Source: Kocuria soli (GTDB lineage Bacteria; Actinomycetota; Actinomycetes; Actinomycetales; Micrococcaceae). Taken from it: a stretch of 64,000 nucleotides of DNA. Below the pieces are notes generated by a model that was not told the DNA's origin, made no database searches, and was given only the letters and a program-made list of their open reading frames with translations. Position numbers and translations under genes: made by a program. The number at the start of each line of letters is the position of its first letter. Position 1 is the first letter of the stretch. Positions 1-11,738 of this stretch are shown piece by piece. The stretch is from positions 217,403 through 281,402 of the forward strand of contig NZ_RKMF01000002.1 in NCBI RefSeq assembly GCF_003797835.1, in the 5' to 3' direction.

Positions 1-948
1 CTGGTCCAGGTGGCCCGCGCCGGATACGCCCCCACGATCGCCTGCGAACGCTGCCGTACCCCCGCCAGGTGCACGGCGTGCGACGGCCCCCTCACCCTGC
101 CACGCAGCGGTGGCCGACCGACCTGCGGCTGGTGTTCTCGTGAGGCCCTGGCCTGGAGCTGTTCGGTGTGCGAGCACCGACGGTGGCGGATGTCCAGCGT
201 GGGTTCGCAACGCACGGCGGAAGAACTCGGGCGGGCCTTCCCGCAGGTGCCGGTCATCAACTCCTCCGGGGAGAGGATCCGCCGGGTCATCGACGACGAA
301 CCCGCCCTGGTGGTTGCGACTCCCGGCGCAGAACCGTGGGTGGAGGGACGCTACCGCGCGGCACTGCTGTTGGACGGGGACCGCATGCTCTCCCGCCCGG
401 GTCTGCGTTCCGAGGAGGAGACGTTGCGACGGTGGTTCGACGCTGCGGCCCTGGTGCGTCGCGGTGCGGACGGAGGGTCCGTCGTGGTGACCTCCGAGCA
501 CGAACACGCCGTGAACACGCTGGTGCGCTGGGATCCCGCGGGGCATGCCATCCGGGAGCTGGCCGAACGCCGGACCCTGCTCCTGCCTCCGGCGGTCCGC
601 TCCGCGGCGTTGACGGGCACGGTCGCGGCGGTCCAGGAGTTCTTGGAGTTGGCTGCTCTGCCCGATCAGGTGCGGGTGATCGGGCCGGCCCCCGTCGATC
701 CGGGAGCGGTCGAGGCCATGACGGGGGAGGTGCCCACGTCCTTGCTCGGGGAATCCGCGGGCGCAACGGGTGCCGAAGGATCCTCCGGCGCCCGGCGCCA
801 GGACGAGCAGCACCGCGCCTTGCTGTTCTTCGGCTACGGCATAGCCCGAGAGGTCACGGCCAGGCTGCGTGCCGTGCGCAGCGAAACCTCCGCATTGCGC
901 CGTTTCGGCCCGGTGCACGTCCGGTGCGACATCGCCGACCTCCTGTGA
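1..948 (+). CDS. priA: Primosomal protein N' (PriA), C-terminal part, cut by window start
   Basis: This is the 3' end of a gene whose start lies outside the window; the frame is open from base 1. PriA is the replication-restart primosome protein that binds stalled forks. The first 60 visible residues carry the cysteine-rich zinc-binding module of PriA: C-x2-C, C-x2-C (near CTACDGPL), C-x2-C (CGWC) and C-x2-C (CSVC). The rest matches the C-terminal region that follows this module, ending in HVRCDIADLL. Actinobacterial PriA proteins often have a degenerate helicase core; whether that holds here cannot be seen. It stops 10 bp before the convergent glycosyltransferase gene. The family call rests on the cysteine pattern and the conserved tail. 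Confidence 0.85.
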   Translation: MVQVARAGYAPTIACERCRTPARCTACDGPLTLPRSGGRPTCGWCSREALAWSCSVCEHRRWRMSSVGSQRTAEELGRAFPQVPVINSSGERIRRVIDDEPALVVATPGAEPWVEGRYRAALLLDGDRMLSRPGLRSEEETLRRWFDAAALVRRGADGGSVVVTSEHEHAVNTLVRWDPAGHAIRELAERRTLLLPPAVRSAALTGTVAAVQEFLELAALPDQVRVIGPAPVDPGAVEAMTGEVPTSLLGESAGATGAEGSSGARRQDEQHRALLFFGYGIAREVTARLRAVRSETSALRRFGPVHVRCDIADLL

Positions 949-957
949 GGAGCGGCT

Positions 958-2097
958 CTAGTCACGCGCGAGGCGGTCGTACCTGACCCGGTCCACCACG
1001 CCGAGCAGTCCCCTGGCCGACTCTTCCCAGGACGTGCGGCGTGCGATCCGCAACCCGTCGGTGATCCGCTCCCGGGCCACGTCGCCGTCGTCCAGCCCCC
1101 GGATCGCTGCGGCAAATCCCTGATGGTCTCCCGCGGGCACGTAGGCCGCGGCTTCCGCACACACCTCGTGGAAGATGGGGATGTCCGTGCACACCACGGG
1201 AGTTCCCGCGCACAGGGCCTCCATGAGCGGAAGCCCGTACCCCTCGGCCCGGGAGGCGTGGACCAGGGCGGTCGCGTCCTCGAGCAACCGTCGGTAGGCG
1301 CCGTCGTCCAGCCCGTCGTGGAAGACAGACCGCGCGTCGGGGGCGAGGGCCGTGAGTTCGCTGCGCCGTCGCTCGGACACCGGTGAGACCAGGTGCAGCT
1401 CGTGGTCGGGGAGTGCCGCGGCTGCCCGAACCAGGGTCTCGACGTCCTTGTAGGGCATGAACGACCCCATGTAGACCAGCTTGCGGGGGGTCTTGGAACG
1501 GTGGTCCCAGGATTCCGTGGCCTCACCGGCGTCGCGGATGCTGCTGCGCTCCGCTGCATTGGGCACCACGAACAGCGGACGCCGGGTCAGTTCCCAGTCC
1601 CGGATCAGTGCGGCGGAAGTCTGGGACACGGTGACGACGGCGTCGGCCCGGTTCAGCGCCACGCGCTGCGGCCACGGGGACTTGTGGAACAGCCGCCACC
1701 CGGCGCGCACGGGGGCGGGGAGGTTCTGCGGAGGGTCGGGATGTTCGTAGTAGATCAGGTCGTGCAGGGTCAGGATCAGACCGAAACGACGGCGCAACGC
1801 CCCCATGGTCTGCATGGGGGAGAAGACCACGTCCGGGCGGCGTCGGTTCAACAGCCGGCCCGTGAGGACTTCACCCGCGGACACCGGATCGGGACCCATG
1901 AACCAGCGGAGGTCCGGCAGCTTGTCGAGCTGACGGGGGTCGGAGACCATCAGCTCGACGTCGAGGTCCGGGCGGGATTCCAGAATGTTGGCCAGCCCGT
2001 GACACAGGCCCGCCGTGTAGCGGGAGATGCCGTCGTGGCGACCCACTCTGACGTAGCGGGCGTCGATCACGAACCGGGTGAAGTCGGCGGCCGGCAC
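958..2097 (-). CDS. GT4-family glycosyltransferase
   Basis: A 379-residue glycosyltransferase of the GT-B fold. The N-terminal half carries a Rossmann-like segment with HDLIYYEHPDPP. The C-terminal half has the GT4 signature: VYMGSFMPYKDVETLVRA (start of the nucleotide-sugar domain), then HASRAEGYGLPLMEALCAGTPVV, which contains the E-x7-E motif that binds the donor sugar nucleotide. The expected role is transfer of a sugar from a nucleotide donor to a cell-surface or secreted glycan; donor and acceptor cannot be predicted. The start codon lies 3 bp after the stop of the upstream alpha/beta hydrolase gene, so the two are probably one leftward operon reading away from leuS. Confidence 0.8.
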   Translation of the reverse strand: MPAADFTRFVIDARYVRVGRHDGISRYTAGLCHGLANILESRPDLDVELMVSDPRQLDKLPDLRWFMGPDPVSAGEVLTGRLLNRRRPDVVFSPMQTMGALRRRFGLILTLHDLIYYEHPDPPQNLPAPVRAGWRLFHKSPWPQRVALNRADAVVTVSQTSAALIRDWELTRRPLFVVPNAAERSSIRDAGEATESWDHRSKTPRKLVYMGSFMPYKDVETLVRAAAALPDHELHLVSPVSERRRSELTALAPDARSVFHDGLDDGAYRRLLEDATALVHASRAEGYGLPLMEALCAGTPVVCTDIPIFHEVCAEAAAYVPAGDHQGFAAAIRGLDDGDVARERITDGLRIARRTSWEESARGLLGVVDRVRYDRLARD

Positions 2098-2100
2098 TAC

Positions 2101-3147
2101 TCAGTCCTCGCGGCGGCGCTTGACCACCGGCAGCAGCTGGGTCAGCTGGGACGTGTTGGGCTTGGCCGTGTCCAGCGGTGGGAGCTCGTCGTGGATCTCC
2201 ACCGGCTCCGGGTCCGGGCTGGTCAGAAACTCATCCACCCATGCCGCGACTTCCGGGGCCTTCTCGTAGTGGATGAGGTGCCCGACGTCGGGTAACTGTT
2301 CCTCCCGTCGCCGTCTGATCCAGGCCGCCATCCGGCGCTGGGACTCCGGTGACCCCATGGGGTCCCGCCCACCCGTGATCAGGAGTACCGGCATGGTGAG
2401 AAGCGGCGCCACTTCGGCCACGGTCCGGGAGATCGAGGAGACGTAGGCTTCGCGGATCACGCGCTTCTCGGCGTAACTGCCGAAGTAGGCGCGGTGCTGG
2501 TTGACGATGTATTCGCGCAGTTCCGGATCCTGCGTGGTGGTCAGTTCCCGGCTCATGATGTCCGTCGCGGTGTTGCTGCGCAGGAGTTTGTCGCCCAACC
2601 CGAAAGGCAGCTTGGACCCGAGGCTGTAGTACGTGTCGGCCACCTGGGAGGCCCACACGCGGTCACTGGTCAGTGCCGGTTCGCTGATCGGGTTCACCAG
2701 GATCAGCCGCTGCACCATGGCGGGGGACTCCGCGGCCAGGTGAGCGGCCACGACGGATCCGAAACTGTGCCCCAGCAACGCGACCCCGTGATCCGACTCG
2801 GGGTTCACCGCCCCGTCGGTCAAGCGCTGGATGAAGGAACGCAGAAACCGGACGTAGTTGGCCACGTTGTGCCGGCCGGCACCGTCGGCGCCGCCCGTCT
2901 CCGCAGTGCCCTCAGCCTCCGGCGGGAAGGGCTCGGACCGTCCGAAGCCCGGCAGATCGGGGATGACGACGTGGTACCGGTCGCGCAGGGCATCGGCGAT
3001 GAGTTGTAGGCCGTGGTGGTCGCCGCGAAAACCGTGAACCATGACCAGAAGGGGCTTGGGGCGTGCGTCGACGTCGTAGAACCAGTACCGGACCTTGTAG
3101 CCGTCCATCCGCATGCTGCGTCGTTCAGCTGTCGGGTTCTCCAGCAT
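2101..3147 (-). CDS. Alpha/beta hydrolase
   Basis: A 348-residue alpha/beta-fold hydrolase. The oxyanion-hole segment is VHGFRGD, the nucleophile elbow is GHSFGS, the acid is probably the Asp of TGGRDPMG, and the catalytic His is in PDVGHLIHYEK. The substrate is unknown. I chose the ATG at 3147 rather than the start 14 codons upstream because AGGAG sits 9 nt before it and the extra residues look non-conserved. The C-terminal 30 residues are a charged tail ending KRRRED. It is the first gene of a probable two-gene operon with the glycosyltransferase. Its transcript probably starts near 3225, after a -10 element TAGACT on this strand at 3232-3237. Confidence 0.8.
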   Translation of the reverse strand: MLENPTAERRSMRMDGYKVRYWFYDVDARPKPLLVMVHGFRGDHHGLQLIADALRDRYHVVIPDLPGFGRSEPFPPEAEGTAETGGADGAGRHNVANYVRFLRSFIQRLTDGAVNPESDHGVALLGHSFGSVVAAHLAAESPAMVQRLILVNPISEPALTSDRVWASQVADTYYSLGSKLPFGLGDKLLRSNTATDIMSRELTTTQDPELREYIVNQHRAYFGSYAEKRVIREAYVSSISRTVAEVAPLLTMPVLLITGGRDPMGSPESQRRMAAWIRRRREEQLPDVGHLIHYEKAPEVAAWVDEFLTSPDPEPVEIHDELPPLDTAKPNTSQLTQLLPVVKRRRED

Positions 3148-3231
3148 GGATTCCTCTCCTGGTGGGTGCCTTCGATCGTGAGCCTGCATCCCGGATCGGG
3201 GGTCGATGACCGTCCCGGGGCTGCCCCGATC

Positions 3232-3300
3232 AGTCTAGGTCCCGGCTTCCCGGAGGGCGCGTTCCGGCTCCGGGCGGAATCGGCGCTGCCCCGCTAGACT
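3232..3300. promoter_or_regulatory. Divergent promoter region between hydrolase and leuS
   Basis: The gap between the two divergent genes holds an identical -10 hexamer TAGACT on each strand: minus strand at 3237-3232 for the hydrolase and plus strand at 3295-3300 for leuS. No convincing -35 is visible on either side. The predicted leaders are about 78 nt (hydrolase) and 58 nt (leuS). No T-box is apparent in the leuS leader. Confidence 0.45.
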
Positions 3301-3364
3301 GGCGCGGTTGGACGGCCCGGCAGGTCGCCCAGGCAGCGACGGACACAGCTTGAAGGCGAGGCAC

Positions 3365-5911
<2,547 letters not shown>

Positions 5912-5912
5912 G

Positions 5913-6821
5913 ATGCGCAAGATCGCGGTCGTCACGGACGACGCCGCCGCACTGCCGGGAGACTGGCCCGCCGCGCCCCAAGGCGTGACGGGGGCCAGTT
6001 CCCCCGCGGAAGGACTCGCGGTGGTCGGCATGCCGGTGATGGTCGACGACCAGATCTTCCCGCTGGACGAGCCCGAACTTCCCCGGTCCCTCCTGGTGGC
6101 CTTGGCCGAGGTCCGGAAGGTCACGACCTCGCGCCCGTCACCGGGGCAGTTCCGCCGGGTGTACGCCGAACTCGAGGAGCAGGGTTTCGACGGGATCGTG
6201 TCCGTCCACCTGTCCTCGGAACTGTCCGGGACGGTGTCCTCGGCGCGGATCGGGCGGCAGTCGATCGGGATTCCCGTGACCGTGGTGGATTCGCGAACGG
6301 TGGCCATGGACCAGGGATACGGCGTCATGGCGGCCTGGGAGGCTGCCGGTAGGGGCGCCGACCAGGAGACGGTGGTCAAAGCGGCCCGTGAGGGCTCGCG
6401 CAACACACTGTTGCTGTACGTTCCCACGCTCGAACAGCTCCGGCGGGGCGGCCGACTTGCGCCCTCCATCGCCCGCATCGGCTCGGTCCTCCAGGTCAAG
6501 CCGTTGTTGACCGTCAAGGACGGTCGTCTGGCCCTGCTGGAGATGCCGCGCACGGCGGTCAAGGCCAAGTCTCGCTTCCTGAAACTGGCGACGGCGGCGC
6601 TGGACGCGGTGGACGAGGACCCCGAGATCGTGGTCCATCACCTCTCGGATCCGGGAACCGCGCACGACCTCGGGGCGGAGATCGCCGAGTCTCGCGGGGG
6701 CGGTGAGCAGGTGTCCGTGGTCGTCTCGGAGGTTCCTCCCGTCCTGGCGGCCCATGTGGGCATCGGGGTGCGCGCGGTGGTCGTCCGCAGGCAGGCTTCG
6801 GAGACTCCACAGGAGGACTGA
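5913..6821 (+). CDS. DegV-family fatty-acid-binding protein
   Basis: A 302-residue DegV/FakB-type protein. Members bind a fatty acid; in Firmicutes they present it to the kinase FakA. Visible family features are the N-terminal IAVVTDDAAALP, the TSRPSPGQFRRVY segment with its conserved TSxPS, SVHLSSELSGT, VVDSRTVAMDQGYGV, and LEQLRRGGRL with SIARIGSVLQVKPLLTVKDG. The C-terminal EVPPVLAAHVGIGVRAVV contains the H-x-G-P-G-like end typical of the family, although here it reads HVGIGV. It follows leuS by 1 nt. The comEA start is about 80 nt downstream and seems to have its own -10. Confidence 0.88.
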   Translation: MRKIAVVTDDAAALPGDWPAAPQGVTGASSPAEGLAVVGMPVMVDDQIFPLDEPELPRSLLVALAEVRKVTTSRPSPGQFRRVYAELEEQGFDGIVSVHLSSELSGTVSSARIGRQSIGIPVTVVDSRTVAMDQGYGVMAAWEAAGRGADQETVVKAAREGSRNTLLLYVPTLEQLRRGGRLAPSIARIGSVLQVKPLLTVKDGRLALLEMPRTAVKAKSRFLKLATAALDAVDEDPEIVVHHLSDPGTAHDLGAEIAESRGGGEQVSVVVSEVPPVLAAHVGIGVRAVVVRRQASETPQED

Positions 6822-6889
6822 GTCCAGGGCATCGGGAGGATCCGTCCTCACGTCCCGCCCCGTGAAGCCGGCGGCCCGTGCCGGTGGTC

Positions 6890-6900
6890 GACTGTGCGGC
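6890..6900 (+). promoter_or_regulatory. Putative -10 element for leaderless comEA
   Basis: GACTGT at 6890-6895 lies 5 nt before the ATG of comEA and no Shine-Dalgarno precedes that ATG. This fits leaderless initiation as seen for several other genes in the window. No -35 is evident. Confidence 0.35.
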
Positions 6901-7890
6901 ATGAGCCCCGTGAGCCACCGAGGTCGTCGACGTCTCGACCCAACCGAACCGGTCGAACGACTGCGCGGTCTGCTGGCGGAGGACATCGATCACGCCGGGC
7001 CCGAGTCACCGACCGAAGAGTTCGCGTCCGAAACCTCGGGGACCCAAGACTCTGCATTCTCAGGCCCCGACGTTCCCGCGGTGGACGACACAGGTGCGGA
7101 GTTCCCAGAACCGAACGACCCACCCGAACAGTGGCGAACCCCGTTGCGTTGGCGGCTGCCGTGGCCGGCGCTGCTGATGGCGGGTCTGGCCGTGGCCGCC
7201 GTGGTGGCAACCGTCCTGTTCCGCGTGCTGGGAGCAGACGGTGGTGCGGTGACCGGAACTCCGGAGAAAACTGCCCCGTCGGAGGCCTTCGTGACCCAGG
7301 GTGCGGCCGTCCCTGAATCAGCTGGTGTGGCACTACCGGGTGTTTCGCCCGGCGGTGACGGTCAGGACCTCGTCGTTCACGTGGTGGGTGAGGTCCGGAA
7401 GCCCGGAGTGGTGGAGGTTGCCCAAGGGGCGCGGGTGAGCGACGCGGTGGAAGCCGCCGGAGGGCTCACGGACGCGGCCGTCGTGGACGGCGTGAACCTT
7501 GCCGCCCCGGTGAGTGACGGCGCGCAGGTGGCCATCCCCGATGCGGCCGAAGCAGCGGCTGCTCGGACTCGGCCGCCGGCTCCCGTGTCCGGCACCGCTG
7601 GGTCCGGGACGGCAGGTGCGTCCGGTTCCGAGGGAGCGGTGGCCGCAGGGCAGCCCCCGGCGGTGAACACGGAGGCAGACACGGAGGCAGGCACGGCCGG
7701 TCTGGTGAATCTCAACACCGCCACGGTCGCCGAACTCGAAGAGCTTCCGAAAGTTGGTCCAGTTCTGGCCCAGCGCATCGTGGACCACCGCGACCAAGTG
7801 GGCGGCTTCCGTAGCGTGGCGGAACTCGACGACGTGGGCGGCATCGGGCCGGCCATGATGACCGCGCTGGAACCACTGGTCACCGTATGA
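6901..7890 (+). CDS. comEA: ComEA-type DNA-binding competence protein
   Basis: A 329-residue membrane-anchored DNA receptor for transformation. A charged N-terminal region of about 80 residues is followed by one membrane segment (LLMAGLAVAAVVATVLF), an SLBB domain (VVHVVGEVRKPGVVEVAQGARVS onward), a low-complexity Ala/Gly/Pro linker, and a C-terminal helix-hairpin-helix DNA-binding domain (LNTATVAELEELPKVGP and FRSVAELDDVGGIG). The order SLBB then HhH is usual for actinobacterial ComEA. ATG at 6901 was chosen because it fits the family length. The comEC start overlaps its stop by ATGA, so the pair is translationally coupled. Confidence 0.9.
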   Translation: MSPVSHRGRRRLDPTEPVERLRGLLAEDIDHAGPESPTEEFASETSGTQDSAFSGPDVPAVDDTGAEFPEPNDPPEQWRTPLRWRLPWPALLMAGLAVAAVVATVLFRVLGADGGAVTGTPEKTAPSEAFVTQGAAVPESAGVALPGVSPGGDGQDLVVHVVGEVRKPGVVEVAQGARVSDAVEAAGGLTDAAVVDGVNLAAPVSDGAQVAIPDAAEAAAARTRPPAPVSGTAGSGTAGASGSEGAVAAGQPPAVNTEADTEAGTAGLVNLNTATVAELEELPKVGPVLAQRIVDHRDQVGGFRSVAELDDVGGIGPAMMTALEPLVTV

Positions 7891-10520
7891 GGGACCTCCT
7901 TCGGCGAGGCCTCGACCGCTTCGCACAGTGGCCGGAAAGGAGCGCCGCTCGGCGTTGGGAACGTAGTGAACGCGACCGCGTGGCGGTTCGGGCGACGAGA
8001 GACGTCCGGGTGGTCCCTGTGGCGGTCACCGCCTGGGCCACCGCGCTGGTGACGGTTCAACATTCCGTGTCCCCGTGGGCCGTCGTGGCCATCGGACTGG
8101 GCGCAGTTCTGGTCCTGAGCATGATCCTGGGGCTGACTTCGGCGCTGGTGCATCGGGTGCCGCGGCACCGGGTCCGCTCGATTCTGGTGACGGCATTGAC
8201 CTGCACATTGGTCGCATCCGGGGTCGGCGTCGCCGCCTGGGGGCAGGGCGTGGACGCCGAACGCAGCAGAGAGGTGGTCTTCGGCGGCGACGGGGTCGCT
8301 TCGGAGCAGGGTGGACAGGCGGTGCGAGTGTCCCTGCACATTCGTGACCGTCCCAATCGCTGGTTCGGGTCCGACCCCTTCCGCGGCCGTGAGTCCGGAG
8401 AGGGCAGTACCGGGGTGGTCGTGCCCGTCACCCTCGACGACGGAGCGCAGGCCACCGTCATGGCATCCGACACCCGGTGGTCCACGGTCCGGACCGGCGA
8501 TCTGGTGGAGGCAGTGGTTGACGAGGTGCCCTCCGGGACGTCGGAACTGGTGCTCAGGGCACACGGACCGCCGTCGGTGGATCCTCAGGAAGCTGCCGCG
8601 GGGGCCACCCGCGGGGCCGCCTCCGAAAGTCACCTGGAACGCACCAAGTCACGGTTCATGGCCGCCGCCGTCGCCCGCGGCACGGATGCAGCAGGGCTGT
8701 TCCCGGGAATGACCTACGGGGACCGCTCGGGCTTGGACCCAGCCCTCGAACAGGCGATGAGGGACACCGGTCTCACGCACCTCACGGCCGTCTCCGGTTC
8801 GAACTGCGCGTTGGTGATGGTGCTGGCCGGGCACATGGCACTGACCATCGGCGCACGACGTCGGGTGTGTGTCCTTGCGGGATTGGTGGCCCTCGGGGTG
8901 TTCGTTCTGTTGGTCGGACCGGATGCCTCGGTCCTGAGGGCCGGTGTGATGGGGGCCATCTCGGCGATCGGCATCCTCGTCGGCCGTGGACGTACATCCC
9001 TGGCGCTGTTGAGCACCGCCGTCGCGGGACTGCTGTTGGTGGATCCCAGCTTGGGGCAGGACTTCGGATTCGCACTGTCCGTGTGCGCCACGGCCGGGAT
9101 CGTGATCACCGGTCGACCGCTCATCCGCGTGCTGGACAGGTGGCTGCCTACGGTCGTTTCCACCCTGATCGCCATTCCAGTGGTTGCCCAGCTCTGGTGC
9201 GCGCCCGTCCTGACCTTGTTGACCTCCGCTGTTCCCGCGTGGTCGGTACCCGCCAATGCCGTGGTCGCACCGCTGGTGCCCGTGATCACGATTCTGGGGC
9301 TCACCGCGTTGGTGACCTTTGGAATCGGTGGGGCCGTCGCACAGGCCCTTGGCGACGCCCTCGTGTGGGCGGGAACCTGGCCGGTCGAGGCGGTTGCCTT
9401 CTGTGCACGATTCTTCGCGAGCCTTCCGGGTGCCGTCATTCCTTGGTGGGATCCACCCGCCGGACCACTGGCCATGACTGCGGTCTCCACGCTTCAGATC
9501 GCGGTGATTCACGTGTTGGACCGGCGAACCTCGGTCCGTATCAGTGCAGGGAGTGTCGATTCCGCACGGGTCGAGGCTCCTGTTGACGAAGCGGTGTGGC
9601 GGGCCGTGACGTCGTCGCGCCACCGGTGGCGCATCGTCTCCTGGATCGTCACGCTCGTGTGCGTCGTGTGCCTGATCGGAGTGGTGCTGGTCCGACCGAC
9701 GCCCAGGGAGGACTGGAGGGCGTTGATCTGCGACGTGGGGCAGGGGGACGCCCTGTTGCTCAAGGGTGGATTCGAGCCGAGGGCCACCACCGTCTTGATC
9801 GACGCCGGGCCCGATCCCCGTTCGGTCCGGACCTGCCTTCGGCGAGCCGGGGTGAAAAAACTTGACCTCCTGATCCTCACCCACGACCACGCGGATCACG
9901 TGGCCGGTGCCCAGAACCTGGCGCAGGAGGTTGAGATTGATCGCGTGTGGTGGTCCAGCGGCACCGGCCGTCCGCCGGTGGAACTCAGCGGATGGGGGAT
10001 GCCCCAAGAAACACCGACGCCGGGCCGGGTGGTGCAAGCCCCCGGCCTGCGCATCGAGGTGCTTGGGCCCCTCGAACAACCCGTTGCGGCGGTCGATTCA
10101 CGCGGGGAGAACAACGCGTCCCTGGCGGTGCGGGTGGACCTCACCGACACGGCGGCGGACACCGACATCACCTCCGAAACCGACACGGGCGTTAGCCTGT
10201 TGGCCGCCGGAGACCTCGAGGAGGAGGGGGCTCAACGCCTCATCTCGCGACACGGTTCCCAACCGCACGGACCGCTCGATGTCGACGTCCTCAAGGTCTC
10301 CCACCACGGCGCTCGCAACGGGGGTACGGACCTGATCGACGCCGCCTCGCCCAGCCTGGCGCTCATTTCGGTGGGGGAGGACAACGACTACGGCCACCCG
10401 ACGCCGGAGATCCTCCAGCACCTTGCTGACGCCGAGGTTCCCGTGGCTCGCACTGACCAGCTGGGCACTGTCGGGCTCTACCCGGACGGTGAGGGCGTCA
10501 CCGCGGAGCCCTTCCCGTAG
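7887..10520 (+). CDS. comEC: ComEC/Rec2 DNA-uptake channel with metallo-beta-lactamase domain
   Basis: An 877-residue polytopic membrane protein expected to pass single-stranded DNA across the membrane. It has N-terminal hydrophobic helices (about residues 30-115), a soluble OB-like part (about 120-230), and the competence domain with many helices (about 255-590; LTHLTAVSGSNCALVMVLAG is the conserved entry motif). The C-terminal metallo-beta-lactamase-like domain (about 610-877) has DVGQGDALLL, the HxHxDH motif as THDHADHVAG, and KVSHHGARNGG. Start ATG overlaps the comEA stop. Completeness of the gene suggests functional competence machinery, but the pilus genes are not in this window. Confidence 0.93.
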   Translation: MRDLLRRGLDRFAQWPERSAARRWERSERDRVAVRATRDVRVVPVAVTAWATALVTVQHSVSPWAVVAIGLGAVLVLSMILGLTSALVHRVPRHRVRSILVTALTCTLVASGVGVAAWGQGVDAERSREVVFGGDGVASEQGGQAVRVSLHIRDRPNRWFGSDPFRGRESGEGSTGVVVPVTLDDGAQATVMASDTRWSTVRTGDLVEAVVDEVPSGTSELVLRAHGPPSVDPQEAAAGATRGAASESHLERTKSRFMAAAVARGTDAAGLFPGMTYGDRSGLDPALEQAMRDTGLTHLTAVSGSNCALVMVLAGHMALTIGARRRVCVLAGLVALGVFVLLVGPDASVLRAGVMGAISAIGILVGRGRTSLALLSTAVAGLLLVDPSLGQDFGFALSVCATAGIVITGRPLIRVLDRWLPTVVSTLIAIPVVAQLWCAPVLTLLTSAVPAWSVPANAVVAPLVPVITILGLTALVTFGIGGAVAQALGDALVWAGTWPVEAVAFCARFFASLPGAVIPWWDPPAGPLAMTAVSTLQIAVIHVLDRRTSVRISAGSVDSARVEAPVDEAVWRAVTSSRHRWRIVSWIVTLVCVVCLIGVVLVRPTPREDWRALICDVGQGDALLLKGGFEPRATTVLIDAGPDPRSVRTCLRRAGVKKLDLLILTHDHADHVAGAQNLAQEVEIDRVWWSSGTGRPPVELSGWGMPQETPTPGRVVQAPGLRIEVLGPLEQPVAAVDSRGENNASLAVRVDLTDTAADTDITSETDTGVSLLAAGDLEEEGAQRLISRHGSQPHGPLDVDVLKVSHHGARNGGTDLIDAASPSLALISVGEDNDYGHPTPEILQHLADAEVPVARTDQLGTVGLYPDGEGVTAEPFP

Positions 10521-10560
10521 CGGGGGTGGTCTCACGTCCTGTGTCGTCCGTGATCTGTGC

Positions 10561-10572
10561 GATTCTTGAGCC
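10561..10572 (+). promoter_or_regulatory. Putative -10 for leaderless holA
   Basis: GATTCT at 10561-10566 ends exactly 6 nt before the holA ATG, and there is no Shine-Dalgarno. The spacing matches the other leaderless candidates here. Confidence 0.4.
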
Positions 10573-11580
10573 ATGCCTCCACGCAAACGCCCTGCCGCCG
10601 CTCCCACGGGCCCGAGTTGGCGGGACGTGGAACCATCCCCTTTGATCCTGCTGACCGGCAAGGAGGACTACCTGGCAGCGCGTGCCGTGGACCGCATCCG
10701 CTCGATGGTCAAGGAGGCCAACGGCGGGGTGGAATTCACGCGCGTGGACGCGGCGACCTACGGCGCCGGCCAACTGTCCGTACTTGCCAGCCCCTCGCTG
10801 TTCGACGACGCCAAGGTCATCGTGGTCGAGGACCTGGCCCAGATGAACGACGACCTCCTCCAAGACGCCTTGGCCTATGTCCAGCAACCGGACTCGGACG
10901 TCGTCGTCGTCTTCGCCCACAGCGGTGGGACCCGCGGCAAGAAGCTGCTGGATGCCCTCAAGGCGACGGCCGTCGTCGTCGAATGTGCGCCCCTGAAGAA
11001 CGACCGGGACAAAGTCGACTTCGTCCGCCACGAATTCCGCGTCCACGGACGCACGATCGACCCCGACGCCGCCCGAGCGCTGACCGAGGCCGTGGGCACG
11101 TCCACCTCCGAACTGGCCGCGGCCTGCGCTCAACTGCTCTCCGACGGCCCCGACCACGTGACTTACGACGACGTCGACACCTACTACGGCGGGCGCGTCG
11201 AGGCCACGGCCTTCAAGGTGGCCGACGCCGCGCTGGCCGGGCGCTCCGAAATCGCCCTCAAGCTGTGGCGGCAGGCCCTGGACACAGGCACCGACCCCGT
11301 GCCGATGGTGGCCGCCCTGGCCTCCAAGGTGCGGCTCGTCGCAGCGGTCCACGGCGTACGCGGCTCCGCCCACCAACTGGCCGGGCAGGTCGGTGCCGCA
11401 CCGTGGCAGGTCGAACGGGCCCAGCAGGAGACCCGCCGATTCGAACAAGCCGACCTGGTCGCTGCACTACGAGCGCTCGCGGAGGCCGACGCCCAGGTCA
11501 AGGGCGAGTCCAAGGACGCCGCCTACGCCGTGGAACGGGCCATCACCACCATCGCACTGTCCGGACGCCACGCGATCTGA
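10573..11580 (+). CDS. holA: DNA polymerase III delta subunit
   Basis: A 335-residue clamp-loader subunit that opens the beta sliding clamp. The N-terminal domain begins PLILLTGKEDYLAARAVDRI; the VIVVEDLAQ and DVVVVFAHSGGTRGKKLLDAL segments are typical of HolA; and the C-terminal helical domain has KLWRQALDTGTDPVPMVAALASKVRLVA. As in other delta subunits there is no P-loop. The order comEA-comEC-holA-rpsT (convergent) is common in actinobacteria. It is probably read from its own leaderless promoter. Confidence 0.93.
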   Translation: MPPRKRPAAAPTGPSWRDVEPSPLILLTGKEDYLAARAVDRIRSMVKEANGGVEFTRVDAATYGAGQLSVLASPSLFDDAKVIVVEDLAQMNDDLLQDALAYVQQPDSDVVVVFAHSGGTRGKKLLDALKATAVVVECAPLKNDRDKVDFVRHEFRVHGRTIDPDAARALTEAVGTSTSELAAACAQLLSDGPDHVTYDDVDTYYGGRVEATAFKVADAALAGRSEIALKLWRQALDTGTDPVPMVAALASKVRLVAAVHGVRGSAHQLAGQVGAAPWQVERAQQETRRFEQADLVAALRALAEADAQVKGESKDAAYAVERAITTIALSGRHAI

Positions 11581-11598
11581 CCCTTGGGAACCTCCCGG

Positions 11599-11655
11599 CG
11601 AGACCTCCGAAACGGCCCGTCCGGCACCGCGAATCGGGCCGTTTCGGAGGTCTCG
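11599..11655. terminator. Long perfect hairpin between convergent holA and rpsT
   Basis: A 21-bp perfect inverted repeat (left arm 11599-11619, right arm 11635-11655, 15-nt loop) begins 19 nt after the holA stop. The stem extends further with one mismatch. It has no T tract. The position between convergent genes suggests a bidirectional terminator. Confidence 0.6.
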
Positions 11656-11683
11656 GCGGTGGTGACCGGGCCGTCACACAAGG

Positions 11684-11721
11684 AAGGAGCCCCTCACCCT
11701 CGAACGGGTGCGGGGCTCCTT
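11684..11721 (-). terminator. rpsT terminator
   Basis: Inverted repeat AAGGAGCCCC (11684-11693) with GGGGCTCCTT (11712-11721) and an inner ACCC/GGGT pair. It lies just after the rpsT stop on the minus strand and is followed there by CCTTGTGTG. Confidence 0.7.
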
Positions 11722-11738
11722 CGAGCGTCCGAGAGGAC

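Noticed and set aside
3301..3364. T-box riboswitch upstream of leuS
   Set aside because: The leader is only about 60 nt and lacks the T-box sequence and stem I features.
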